A stretch of 20,000 nucleotides of DNA from Botryococcus braunii (lineage: Eukaryota > Chlorophyta > Trebouxiophyceae). The stretch spans positions 8,379 through 28,378 of the forward strand of contig KV908758.1 of NCBI GenBank assembly GCA_002005505.1. Reading direction: 5' to 3'. This document shows, piece after piece, positions 1 to 8,962 of the stretch; within the stretch, counting starts at the first letter, position 1; each line of letters begins with the position of its first letter. Below the pieces are notes generated by a model, which saw only the letters and a list, made by a program, of their open reading frames with translations, searched no databases and was not told where the DNA came from. The position numbers and the translations under genes were made by a program.

Positions 1-1273
1 AGCATGCACCTTTATAGGAAGGAAGTAGCCCTGGCATGCACAAAAGAACAGATTTACACATTGTCAAGTCATGTGGGACAACACCACAACAACTCTCGGC
101 CATCAAGTGGTTAAGCCCCTCATCGCCTTTGCGCAAATGCCTTGCATTGGTACCTGACAGTCAAGTCAATCTCAGGCCATATTTGGGATCTATTGAGGTA
201 AAATCACAATCCCGTCACTAAGGGATGTACAATGGAATGGCCAAGACATCCACTGCTGAACATGATGTCTCACACAGCATGCACTTGAATCTCGCACATA
301 TCACATTCCACTTCATAGACATGTAGGTCAATGCTGAATAGCATTGACCTCCAGTTCAATTTATTTCCGGGCATAGCACAATTGAGGGAGTGCCCTTCAT
401 CCACGCACGTCACTAAGATCACTGGGAATGAGACTTTCAACCGCAAAATGCAGTTGATCATGATACAGGAACCTTCAATACACATACATACGTCACACTC
501 ACGCACTTTCAACCCAAGATAAAAAAAGTTGTCAACTTACAGCAATGAGGTGGTTATTGCCGCCACAATGCAAATTAATTCGGCACCTTAAGCAATTTTG
601 TCTGGGACACATGCCAGGGATTTTCCTTATGCCAACAAGATGTGTGTCATGTTGGCTTAATTCTCTTGAATGTGGTCAACCTTACAACTGACCTCTGAGC
701 AATTGTAGAGGTTAAAACAACCCAAGAGGGTGAACAAATGCACAGCAAGTCCGTAACCCGCAGAAATAGCGCTTCATCTGGAAATGAAATGAAAACTCAC
801 AAGTATGCAGAACACATTGGATGGGAATGCTCACATGCATAGACACACATATCACCGAAAAGTTATCAACATGCCCAATCTCTTCTGGACGCTTTCGAAT
901 AGGGTCGAAACACATCTCTTCAATAAGCTGAAAGTCCACGCCACTGCTCACTCAACAGCTCTGGAGGAAGGGAAGGGCGAAATAAGTAGGAATAACCCAT
1001 ACTAAGAAGTGACTGCCCACAAGGAACGGCGCAGGTGCCATGCCACAAAGACGAAGCTTCTGCTTTATCCACCAACATCCACTAAGTCACAGCCTGTGGA
1101 AATACTCTCATGCATACAAAAAGTTTGAGAGCGATCTCTCTTTAGAGGCCACTAGGGCTGTGCTCTGCTGTCTCTTCAGGAAATCTGTGGTGACATTTGT
1201 ATCTTCAAATTTCAGAGCCTCATGAAAGACCTGATTCACTGCAGACTTTGGAAATTGGATGGGGAGGCAAACG
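1..1273. other. 3' flank of the F-box gene; no gene seen
   Basis: No exon with convincing splice sites or family similarity is visible on either strand. Open frames here are short and many begin only at TTG or GTG. The region is mixed-composition DNA downstream of the F-box stop codon, so the distal part of the 3' UTR may lie in it. A minus-strand AATAAA is present at 365-360, followed at once by a perfect hairpin (325-350), but it is about 960 bases from the stop codon. Confidence 0.5.
325..350. repeat. Perfect 11-bp inverted repeat (hairpin)
   Basis: The arms AGGTCAATGCT and AGCATTGACCT pair perfectly around a 4-base loop (GAAT). Read on the minus strand, it starts 9 bases after an AATAAA hexamer at 365-360. 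It could form a stable RNA hairpin or be a cruciform-capable or protein-binding palindrome. No function can be assigned from sequence. Confidence 0.8.
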
Positions 1274-1294
1274 CTACTACAGTAGGCGTAGTAG
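1274..1294 (-). repeat. Hairpin in the likely 3' UTR of the F-box gene
   Basis: CTACTAC at 1274-1280 and GTAGTAG at 1288-1294 are perfectly complementary 7-base arms separated by 7 bases. The element lies 31 bases downstream of the F-box stop codon (1328-1326, minus strand), so it should be transcribed in the 3' UTR. The stem is short and A/T-containing, so stability would be modest. Confidence 0.6.
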
Positions 1295-1325
1295 AACAAC
1301 AAGATAAAACCATTTTGGGAAATGA

Positions 1326-1957
1326 CTATACAGGATAAGAAGCGCAATCTGAATCTGATTCCAAGTCAGAATCACCCCACCAAGGCGGGTTGTACCCCAA
1401 TGTGACTTGAAAAAGTTGCTCCAGACGGCATGAAACTGAGCGTCTCCCTTTTTCAGAAACTGCAGAAAGGCCACCCCTATTCTGCAGAGGATCTTCTGGG
1501 AGCAAACTGAGTGTCCCATCCTCTGCAAGGTCAAAATTAGAAACCGGAACTCCCAAGAGTCGTACATATCGGATGCAGGTGTAGTACAAACCATCTTCCT
1601 GCTGCTTCTGTTGGCGACCAATGAATGTTACCTAGAATCCAATAGAAGGATTTAGAAAGAGCCACCACTTGAATCAAGGTGAGGACACACAAACTTGAAA
1701 ACATTTGCACTTTCATCACATAATGGATGCATGTGGAATGCTTAAAAATCTTTTGTGACATGCCACATGACAACTGCAAGCAAGCCATTGCGTGTCGAAC
1801 CAACATTATTTGCTTCCATGCTTAATATTCGCCATCAGAAGAACAAGAATATCTCACTCCATTGCCACAGACACACTAATAGGACCCCTCACAACCCAGA
1901 AAAAAGATACGTGGAACTCACGCGTGCGCACACAGACACAGACACAGACACAACACA

Positions 1958-2017
<60 letters not shown>

Positions 2018-4067
2018 AACTTACAGATGACACATCAGATTGGGATTGACTTGGTGACTATGACTTCAACATCTACATGCCAAACAATAGCCTATTTGGT
2101 GCTGACAAGTTCCGTTAGACATCCTTAACCTAAGGTTGAATTCACACAACTCTGTACGTTGTTCTTGGAAACGCTCCATATGCATACAGAACACTAAATG
2201 TACAGCTGTATGATAGTAGTGAACCAGTTCAAAAGTAACGGGCATGCAGTGGTGATCAAGAGAGACTATCTAAGCAGTGTTAGTGTAATATTCATTGGCA
2301 AAAACCAAAGTCACCACTAAAGAAGTGGTCAAATCGTGAAATTCTCGACTCCAAGGGATCTTAACACTTGTTAAGACAGTCGAACAACAATTTCGATGTG
2401 GAGCACAGGCTTTGGAAAATAGAAATGAAATGTATCTTTAGCATGTAACTTTACAATTTTCTTGGCCGTGCCACCACAAATTGTACTGCATGGGGTGACG
2501 GAGAATCCACTGCACTAGAAGTACTGCAAATTTAAAGAAAGGCATAAGGGGCCCTTTGTTCGTTACACACAACCTTTACGTGTACAGCATACATTTCACA
2601 CAACTAAACAGTTGCCAACCCTACCAAGACTTGCTGATGCGTGAGGACCCTTGGCTAGAGGAAAGGCTTACTGTGACCGCGTCAACTGGACATGCCACCA
2701 GTGGCAGCTCAAAACTTTGCAACCGGTGACTTAGATCCACATCGTAAGTGGGAGAGGTCCATAATGCCTGGCCCTGTTTTGAATTGAAGCTCACTTGTAC
2801 ACCTCTTGGAGCATAAATCGGACTCCCCTGTACAGAGGAGCTATGTAAGCATTTAATATCTTGGAATAGTACATCTGATAGTCTGCAGCCCTATTGCACA
2901 TTCATAGCTATAAACTCTTACCAGGACCCTCCATGCAACCCAGCCTTGTTGGATTAATTCTAACTCCCGAACCACCACAGCAAGCATCCTTCCCACCGCA
3001 GAAGCATTCACACAAACAAGATATCAAATAGGTGTGTTCCCCTTTCCTTACGGAGAGGATGCACAAAAAAATCTTCATGAGACCCATAACTTGTGAACAG
3101 CAAAAGCTGGTTACCTGCTGCCACTTGGCTCGAAAAGGTCTGATCTCCAGGCGGTGAAGAATGCAAAAGTTATGAGCCAGTCTGAAAGTTATAGAATCAT
3201 TGGAAGTAACCGATGCATTCCCAGCAGATGACCAGTAGCTTGTTGCTCCGTTACGGTAAACGGCCCTAGGGTAAAGCACATGGACTGCAGCTTCTCGGGA
3301 GTTGTCTGTTCCAAACAACACATCTTGTATCAAAAGGAAGGAAATACAGCGAAACAGAACAGTTGTGGTTAAAGTCCTCAGAGCTATCCCATACCTGTAC
3401 TGCTGGCTCCAAGAACGTCTTCCAACAAGGAGACAGATGATGGCTTGGCACTGAGGGCAGCCATGAAGCCTTTGAAGTTTCGAACATCCCAAAAATCAAA
3501 CTTTAGATCAGCCCCAGCTTGGGAAAGGAAGAGCACCGGCAACAAGTGTTCCAAGCTCTTCTTGGCCACCACTTGCCATAGGCCCCGACGGTGCACTGCG
3601 TTCAGAGCCCTTGTCAATAGTGTAAAGACTAACAAGCTTTATGCTTCTATTCTTACTTCTCCGTCCAAAATGTCGCATACTTCGAAATTTAAGCCTTGTC
3701 GGACCCTTACGGACAAGACCCTATCCTGATAGACGCCTGACAACCAGCACATTAGTCTTGTGGGAGCATGAACTGTAAATTTTTGTGAAACAAAAAAAGA
3801 AATATAGGAGTATACCTAGGCCATGTAATTTACGGCAAGCCAGTTCTAAGGAAACAAGAGTCCGTGGATGCGACTGTACAGACAGTACGACTATCCCACC
3901 AAGGACATCGTCCTGGTCAGCAAGCACATTCAAAGTTAGATCGCCACCACAAGTAAGGACCAATCAAATGAAGCTATGTAGAGGCTTAGGGATCGCACAG
4001 GTAGATATTCAATAGTCAGGACGCGACTTAACGGTCCTCCGCAGGGTTCTGGCCTGACGTCTGCCAT
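1326..4067 (-). CDS. F-box protein, plant At4g00755-like, six exons
   Basis: Probable substrate receptor of an SCF (SKP1-cullin-F-box) ubiquitin ligase. Exons on the minus strand: 4067-3999, 3912-3816, 3595-3395, 3305-3115, 2827-2672 and 1631-1326, giving 1020 nt, 339 residues and a TAG stop. All junction phases agree. The ATG has G at -3 and +4. Residues about 22-54 form the F-box (LPDDVLGGIV near its start, LVSLELACRKLHGL at its end). The C-terminal half (about 118-270) carries hallmarks I recognise from plant At4g00755-like F-box proteins: SSTDN, SYWSSAG, a CILHRLEIRPF stretch, GSPIY, LQSFELP, an IGRQQ turn and YYTCIRYVRLLG. An acidic tail (DSDLESDSD) ends the protein. This C-terminal region may be a beta-rich ligand-binding domain (inference). 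The donor of intron 1 (CCT^GTGCGA) is weak, so exon 1 is the least certain part. Introns are 86, 220, 89, 287 and 1040 nt. The substrate is unknown. Confidence 0.87.
1928..2016. repeat. (CA)n microsatellite in the last F-box intron
   Basis: Alternating AC, uninterrupted for more than 50 bases from about 1960, is preceded by imperfect CAGACA units. It lies inside the 1040-nt last intron (1632-2671) and is transcribed as (UG)n. The rest of that intron shows no other recognisable feature. Confidence 0.95.
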
Positions 4068-4420
4068 TACTAAATTTGCATAGTCCTCATTAGTTGTGTC
4101 ATTCTTGAAGGTCTCATATACTGAACTTGACTCTACGAGGTCCCCTCCCAGCTTTGTGTTCCGACCGGTGTAGCACCGTAACACGAAGGCCAAAACCCTC
4201 AAATGGGGATCCAAGCACGAAAAGGTTCAGGTCAGCAACCCCGTCGCTATGTCTCAGTCAGAAAGTAATGGGATAAGGTTATGAAATTGCGGCTAGCTTT
4301 AGTTATCTGTTTTTGGAGCATCCCGAGCGGAAAAAGGTTTAGTAAACCCCGAGCTTCTGCCCCTGTGACAGGGGCCCTGTGGCACAGCCTGTGGGCCCCA
4401 GGCCCCGAAAAAGTTCATCC
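4068..4420. promoter_or_regulatory. 5' flank / probable promoter region of the F-box gene
   Basis: This is the sequence directly upstream of the inferred ATG. No clear TATA box was found on the minus strand. An open frame continues upstream of the ATG from a TTG at 4214 but has no recognisable content. A short inverted repeat (GCCCCTG, 3-base loop, CAGGGGC) lies at 4359-4375. The promoter role is inferred from position only. Confidence 0.3.
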
Positions 4421-4520
4421 ACACACCCAACCACTCATATGGGTGAGCATGCATACTCACACACACACCCAACCACTCATATGGTGAGCATGCATACTCA
4501 CACACATACCCAACCACTCT
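4421..4520. repeat. 40-bp tandem repeat, about 2.5 copies
   Basis: Unit 1 is 4421-4460 and unit 2 is 4461-4501. They are almost identical: both contain CCCAACCACTCATATGG and GAGCATGCATACTCAC and differ by a single G and one AC step. A third partial unit (4502-4520) shares CCCAACCACTC. Degenerate CACCCACTC-like sequence continues to about 4610, grading into the pyrimidine tract. Confidence 0.85.
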
Positions 4521-4575
4521 TATTCACCCACACACCCCTACTCATGTCTAAACACCCACTCACACACTCTTACAT

Positions 4576-4825
4576 ACCCACCCACTCCTACTCACCCAAT
4601 CACTCACTCTTACTCACTCACTCTCCCCCCCCCCCCCCCCCAACTTCCCTTATCTCCTCCCTCTCCCTTTCTCCCCCACATACTCACTCCACCCCCTCAC
4701 TCTATCTCCCTCCCTCCCCTCTCTCTCCCCCTATCTCTCTGTCTCCCTCTCCCGCTCCCTCTCCCCCCCCCCTCTCTCCCCCTATCTCTCTGTCTCCCTC
4801 TCCCTCTCCCCCCCCCTCCCCCCCC

Positions 4826-4920
<95 letters not shown>
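4576..4920. repeat. Long pyrimidine tract with (CT)n and C runs
   Basis: The plus strand is almost purely C and T. It starts with degenerate ACTCAC units, holds a 17-base C run near 4625-4641, then CCCTCTCC-type units (a segment containing TCTCCCCCTATCTCTCTGTC appears twice, near 4725 and 4778), and ends in (CT)n from about 4826 to 4920. The SLSLSL-type open frame across it is a repeat artefact. Confidence 0.92.
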
Positions 4921-4922
<2 letters not shown>

Positions 4923-4983
4923 GTATGTTATGTATATTTATGTATATGTATATGTTATATATATATGTATTATATTATGTATA

Positions 4984-5029
<46 letters not shown>

Positions 5030-5133
5030 CGGTATATATATATATATATATATATATACGGTATATATATATATATATATATATATTATATTTTTTTTTT
5101 TATATATATTTATATTTTTATATTATTTTTTAT

Positions 5134-5172
<39 letters not shown>
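4921..5172. repeat. (TA)n-rich block
   Basis: Alternating TA with interspersed TATG and T-rich segments directly follows the (CT)n tract. Two copies of an ACGGTATATATA interruption occur near 5029 and 5057. T-rich interruptions lie at about 5090-5145. Open frames made of YIYIYI are artefacts. Confidence 0.95.
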
Positions 5173-5173
<1 letters not shown>

Positions 5174-5850
5174 CCGTACCTACACTAATTATTGGGCATT
5201 AAATTTATTTTGGGCACCCAAAACACCCTAAATAATAATTAAAAATAAGAAATAATCCGAAAAATAATGGCGCTAATTATTGGGCACACCCTCCAAGAGG
5301 GTCTCAGAATATTTTTAATATTTTTTAGAACCCCCTTTCATCGTATTAGACAGTTGATCAACATTGAAAACGGTGGGTTTTGTGACAAAAACACATCACA
5401 GTATTTTTTATGATATTTTAGAGTCATTGGAACATCCCTGCACCTCTCTGTTAATGAGCATAGCAGATCGAGCACCAGCGACCGTCGAACTAACTTCTCA
5501 CGATCGATGAGATCCGTGCTGAGTGTAGCTCACTGGCAAACAAGCAGAAACTTGGCCAATTCTGTACCATCCCTCCCCTACAACCTCGGAGAGTATATAA
5601 ATGCTCAAGTGTCACTTAGTAGAAGTATACCCCAGTGCAGTACACCTGTACCTTATCAAGTTTATGCATTGTGAGTCCATTTCAAGTCCTTCATTACTAG
5701 GATGAGACCCACAAACATGTGCTTACTGTCTGGACAGAAATGCCACCATATGTCTCAAATTTCCAAGGTATACAAGTGTGTGCTGATATTCCAACATACA
5801 AACTTTGGGTATACATTTTTATCTTACAATAATAAGTGAATGCTGATAAA
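5173..5850. other. AT-rich intergenic DNA with a 14-bp direct repeat and a TATA-like box
   Basis: CTAATTATTGGGCA occurs exactly at 5185-5198 and 5273-5286, 88 bases apart, with a related TTTTGGGCACCC between them at 5209-5220. A TATATAAAT motif stands near 5594-5602 (plus strand) in a less AT-rich context, which could be a promoter or a remnant of a mobile element LTR. No open frame follows. Otherwise nothing recognisable is seen. Confidence 0.4.
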
Positions 5851-5922
5851 TGAACATAACGTATAATTATCTGTTGAACATAACGTATAATTACCTGTTG
5901 AACATAACGTATAGTTATCTGT
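5851..5922. repeat. 24-bp tandem repeat, exactly 3 copies
   Basis: Units at 5851-5874, 5875-5898 and 5899-5922 share the core TGAACATAACGTATA. Only two substitutions separate the three units: one in copy 2 and one in copy 3. No spacers lie between copies. Confidence 0.95.
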
Positions 5923-5937
5923 TTTTAGATGTAGATG

Positions 5938-6098
5938 AAAGGAGGATTTTTCGGCCAGAGAGAGAGGAGAGAGAGAGGAGAGGGAGAGAGGGGAGAGGAG
6001 GGGGGGGGGGGGGGGGGGGGGAGGAGGGGGGGGGGGAGGGGGGGGGGAGGGGGGGGGGGGAGGAGGAATCCGAAGAGAGAGAGAGAGAAGAGAGAGAG

Positions 6099-6135
<37 letters not shown>

Positions 6136-6148
6136 AGAGAGAGATTTA
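5938..6148. repeat. Purine tract: GA repeats, G runs, A run
   Basis: The plus strand is nearly all purine: GA/GAGAGG units, then G runs up to about 20 bases between 5999 and 6060, GA units, and a run of about 35 A at 6099-6133. The longest G runs lie within 60 bases of each other and could form G-quadruplexes (inference). Poly-Gly/Arg/Lys frames here are artefacts. Confidence 0.93.
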
Positions 6149-6505
6149 TGCACGGAGGACGCAACGTTCTACGCAGGTTACCCGCTCCATCGCGAAGCGT
6201 TCGCCACCCGCAAATTGAGTCTTCTAACCCAGCAAAATGCGTGAGTTACCCGCAGGCCTATCCAGGCTTTATGCGGCATCCGCAAGCGAAATCCATTCCC
6301 CGCACGGGGTGTCCAACCCTGGGTCCAACCCCCCATCCCCGCCCCCCCCCCCCCCCCGGGAAGGGGGGCGTACGATGAGCATCGATTCGGTGCCACTAGT
6401 CCTCGGCTGAGCCCGAGTTGGCTTCTGGGCCGCCCAGGCTGGGCTGCCCTGCCCCGCACGGCCGTGGACCGCTAGCTATTCCCATGCCCTAGTGGGGGCG
6501 CCGCC
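6149..6505. other. GC-rich, CpG-containing segment with recurrent ACCCGCA-like motif
   Basis: Composition switches abruptly to GC-rich after the A run. GTTACCCGC occurs at about 6177 and 6243, and related CCACCCGCAA and GCATCCGCAAG at about 6206 and 6276, so the motif recurs every 30-37 bases with divergence. A C run of 16 bases or more lies near 6341-6357. No gene is recognised. It may be a decayed satellite or CpG-rich regulatory DNA. Confidence 0.35.
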
Positions 6506-6719
6506 GTGGCGGTTAGAAACCAGTGTGTCATTTCCAAAGATAACACTGAGAGAACGTATTTCTGGTGTTTTCCGAAATGTAAGTTAATAGGGCAATTTGG
6601 GGGATGGCGTTTAAAAGTTTCAAGCAATGGCAATCCATTTTTCCTTTCCCCTTCCCCTTCTCATATCGCAGTTCATGTTTCACCGTCACGACGTTCAAGT
6701 CTAAATCCAGAGGGCGAGC

Positions 6720-6770
6720 CACCCTTACGAAAAAAGTGAAACTACACCCTTACGAAAAAAAGTGAAACTA
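6720..6770. repeat. 25/26-bp tandem duplication
   Basis: CACCCTTACGAAAAAA followed by GTGAAACTA is present at 6720-6744 and again at 6745-6770, the second with one extra A. The sequence is otherwise identical, so the duplication is probably recent. Confidence 0.92.
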
Positions 6771-7242
6771 CACTGAAAAAATGCAAAGAACACGAAATTG
6801 CAGTACTTCAGGTTTAATTTGTCATTATGGCAGATTGACTCCTTGTGTTATCTTAAATACATTCCTACGAGCTTCGTAGCAGTTTTGACGAGCGTATTGC
6901 CAATGAGCAAGGAATTCCAGGGAATTCCGATTCCAATCAAATCTTGCTAACGTTAATGGGGGTTACTTTCCTGCCATCGTTTCTTTCCCTCGATCTAATC
7001 ATAGGGGGGAAGATGTGGCTTAAGAAACACTATTTCTTATGACAAATTCAGCCTGACACTCCTTTAAAAGATCTAGGATCCTCAGCCTCGATTCGTCGCT
7101 CAGAGTCGAAACTGGCTGACTTGAGCTATGCTCATCTGCAGAAACCTGGTTGCAAATCCCAGTGTTTAAGGTTAGGGCAGTGCTCCTCTCCTTATTCTTA
7201 GCTTGAGCACTCACGCCTCGACGAAATGTACCATATAAGAAA
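6771..7242. other. Intergenic DNA; one small ATG-initiated frame only
   Basis: No exon or repeat is recognised. A minus-strand ATG frame of 80 codons spans 7262-7020. Its last third (LSDESRLRILDLLKECQAEF) vaguely recalls the linker before reverse transcriptase in Ty3/gypsy polyproteins, but no catalytic motif of protease, RT or integrase accompanies it, so I do not call a gene. Confidence 0.35.
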
Positions 7243-7262
7243 ATGCCCAATATATTGGGCAT
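7243..7262. repeat. Perfect 20-bp palindrome beside a TATA-like box
   Basis: ATGCCCAATATATTGGGCAT equals its own reverse complement over all 20 bases. A TATATAAA motif follows on the plus strand about 8 bases later (7270-7277). This could be an operator-like or cruciform site or chance. No transcript unit is apparent next to it. Confidence 0.8.
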
Positions 7263-7523
7263 CTTCTTCTATATAAACCCGTCGATCTTGTATACACGTA
7301 CCGCGTGCAAAGCCTCACATGTATTGTTTAGGCGCTTTTCACTCGATCTGCTGCGACTAGCATCTTGACGGAGTTCGCGGGGGAAAAAGGGGTGGGGGAG
7401 AAAAGCAGCTTTAAAAAACATCTTGGATGACGGAAGTAAAATTAAGAACAGCAGATGCAGCAGGCGTGACCTTCCCCGTCCTTCTCCCCTAACCCCTATC
7501 TTTTTCGCTCTCACTCGCGCGAC

Positions 7524-7525
<2 letters not shown>

Positions 7526-7604
<79 letters not shown>

Positions 7605-7616
7605 CCTCCCTCCCCC
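7526..7616. repeat. (CT)n microsatellite
   Basis: About 75 bases of nearly perfect CT are followed by CCCT units. Further C-rich and CT-rich segments continue to about 7715, including a C run near 7661-7671. Confidence 0.95.
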
Positions 7617-7716
7617 CTCCCTCCCCCGGGGAGAGAGATCTCCCCCCTCGTCTACAAGGCCCCCCCCCCCCTTCTCTCGCTCACTCTCTCCCCTCGAGGG
7701 AGCTCCCCCCCTCTCT

Positions 7717-8290
7717 GTTGCAATGTGCCGTCGACATGGCCTGTAATTTGGGTGTCCCTTCTCTCCCTTCTCCGGAACAGCAATATTGGGCTTCAATTAC
7801 CCGAAATTAAACTCGAATGGGAATGTTCACGACGAAACCACAAATACGCATGTTACAGAGGTTAATTACACATGTGACTAATACATATATGCCCGTAAAG
7901 CAACATTGCACAACCCCTTGGTAATCACACCCATATATATATATATATATGCCCTGATCAGGCATGTATGCATATTTGTGCATTGACGAAAACGCAGCCC
8001 TAAATGAGTGCATATACGCTCACTTGAATTGCCCAGAGTCATGTCTGAGTCATGCGTACAGTAATACAGACTTGCAAGGGTCAAGTACTCCGCACCTTTC
8101 CTATCCCTGGTTCCTCCTTGCGCCCCAGGGGCAGTGCCTATCCGCACGTGTGGATGCAAAATGAGGTGAATTGAACGAACTGCCAGGTGCTGTCCCTCAA
8201 GAAGTCAATTGAACAACTATCTTCTCTTTTACGCACAAGGTAACACCCCCAAACCCCCGGGAGTACCAGCATGTACTTGCTTCGCTACAA
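7717..8290. other. Intergenic DNA without recognisable gene
   Basis: Mixed composition with a short (TA)n run at about 7933-7950. Several ATG-rich minus-strand frames exist but none has splice sites, similarity or length beyond chance expectation. Confidence 0.4.
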
Positions 8291-8340
8291 TTAACCCGGC
8301 GGGGTCCTCTTATGTGGACCAGCTCAAAGGCGGTTAATCA
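8291..8340. repeat. Dispersed motif, copy 1 of 3
   Basis: The core AACCCGGCGGGGTC, then GGACCAGCTC, then GCGGTTAATC matches two other places (8571-8616 and 8919-8962). In this copy GGTCC and GGACC can pair around TCTTATGT. Confidence 0.6.
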
Positions 8341-8570
8341 CAAGGATCTTGAACTCAATCAGGAGGATCCATGTTAGCAAAAACAACATTCATGATTTGA
8401 GTGCCACTTCCGTTTCAAGAAGATGTACCTCACTGCTATCAGCTTCAGTAACGGATTAGCTGGCTGGCTAGTCAGACAGTGAATCCTTCTGGACAACTGA
8501 AACTATATTGTTTGTTGTATACCGCAGGCCGAGGGGTGCCATTGACGAAAATGTTTAGCGAGTCTTCTGT

Positions 8571-8616
8571 AAACTAACCTGGCGGGGCCGTTCCGACCAG
8601 CTCAGAAGTGGTTGAC
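8571..8616. repeat. Dispersed motif, copy 2 of 3
   Basis: AACCTGGCGGGGCC, CGACCAGCTC and GTGGTTGAC correspond to the first copy, with a 5-base shorter middle. It lies about 282 bases after copy 1. Confidence 0.6.
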
Positions 8617-8918
8617 AGATGACTCATCTCAGAAGATTGTTGATAAAGGGAACGACCTCACAAAGGACGTTGAAATATAGTCTAGGATGTTGAACTACTG
8701 TACAGTCCTAGCTTGCTAGCTACCTATAGGTTTGGCACCCTGCAGGGTACAGCTGCCCAAGAGCTACACCCAAGCTGGACTCTGGTGCAAGAAATGAAAT
8801 AGGCCCCACACCGTATTCCTTGTAACTCAGCAACCTCACATGTGCTAATTAGCGATATAAATTACGCTGGAATTGCAGAGGGGCGTTGTTGAAGCCATAT
8901 CAGTGAGCCTATACAAAC

Positions 8919-8962
8919 GCAACCCGGCGGGGCCTCTTGGACCAGCTCGACAGTTGGCTAAT
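8919..8962. repeat. Dispersed motif, copy 3 of 3
   Basis: AACCCGGCGGGGCC, TTGGACCAGCTC and TTGGCTAAT match copies 1 and 2. It lies about 346 bases after copy 2. Copies 2 and 3 are also followed, some 200 bases and 125 bases later, by a TAGGCCCCA motif (8802 and 9092), which hints at a longer diverged unit. Confidence 0.6.

Noticed and set aside
2908..3114. C-terminal continuation of the minus frame past 3115
   Set aside because: The donor CAGCAG^GTAACC ends the exon, and the family sequence resumes at 2827 (GSPIY), so this stretch is intron.
4421..4520. Tandem units as a CRISPR-like array
   Set aside because: Units are contiguous without unique spacers, and the setting is eukaryotic.
8291..8962. 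Three-copy motif as tRNA genes
   Set aside because: No cloverleaf, no T-arm GGTTCGAAT-like box and no anticodon stem could be drawn.
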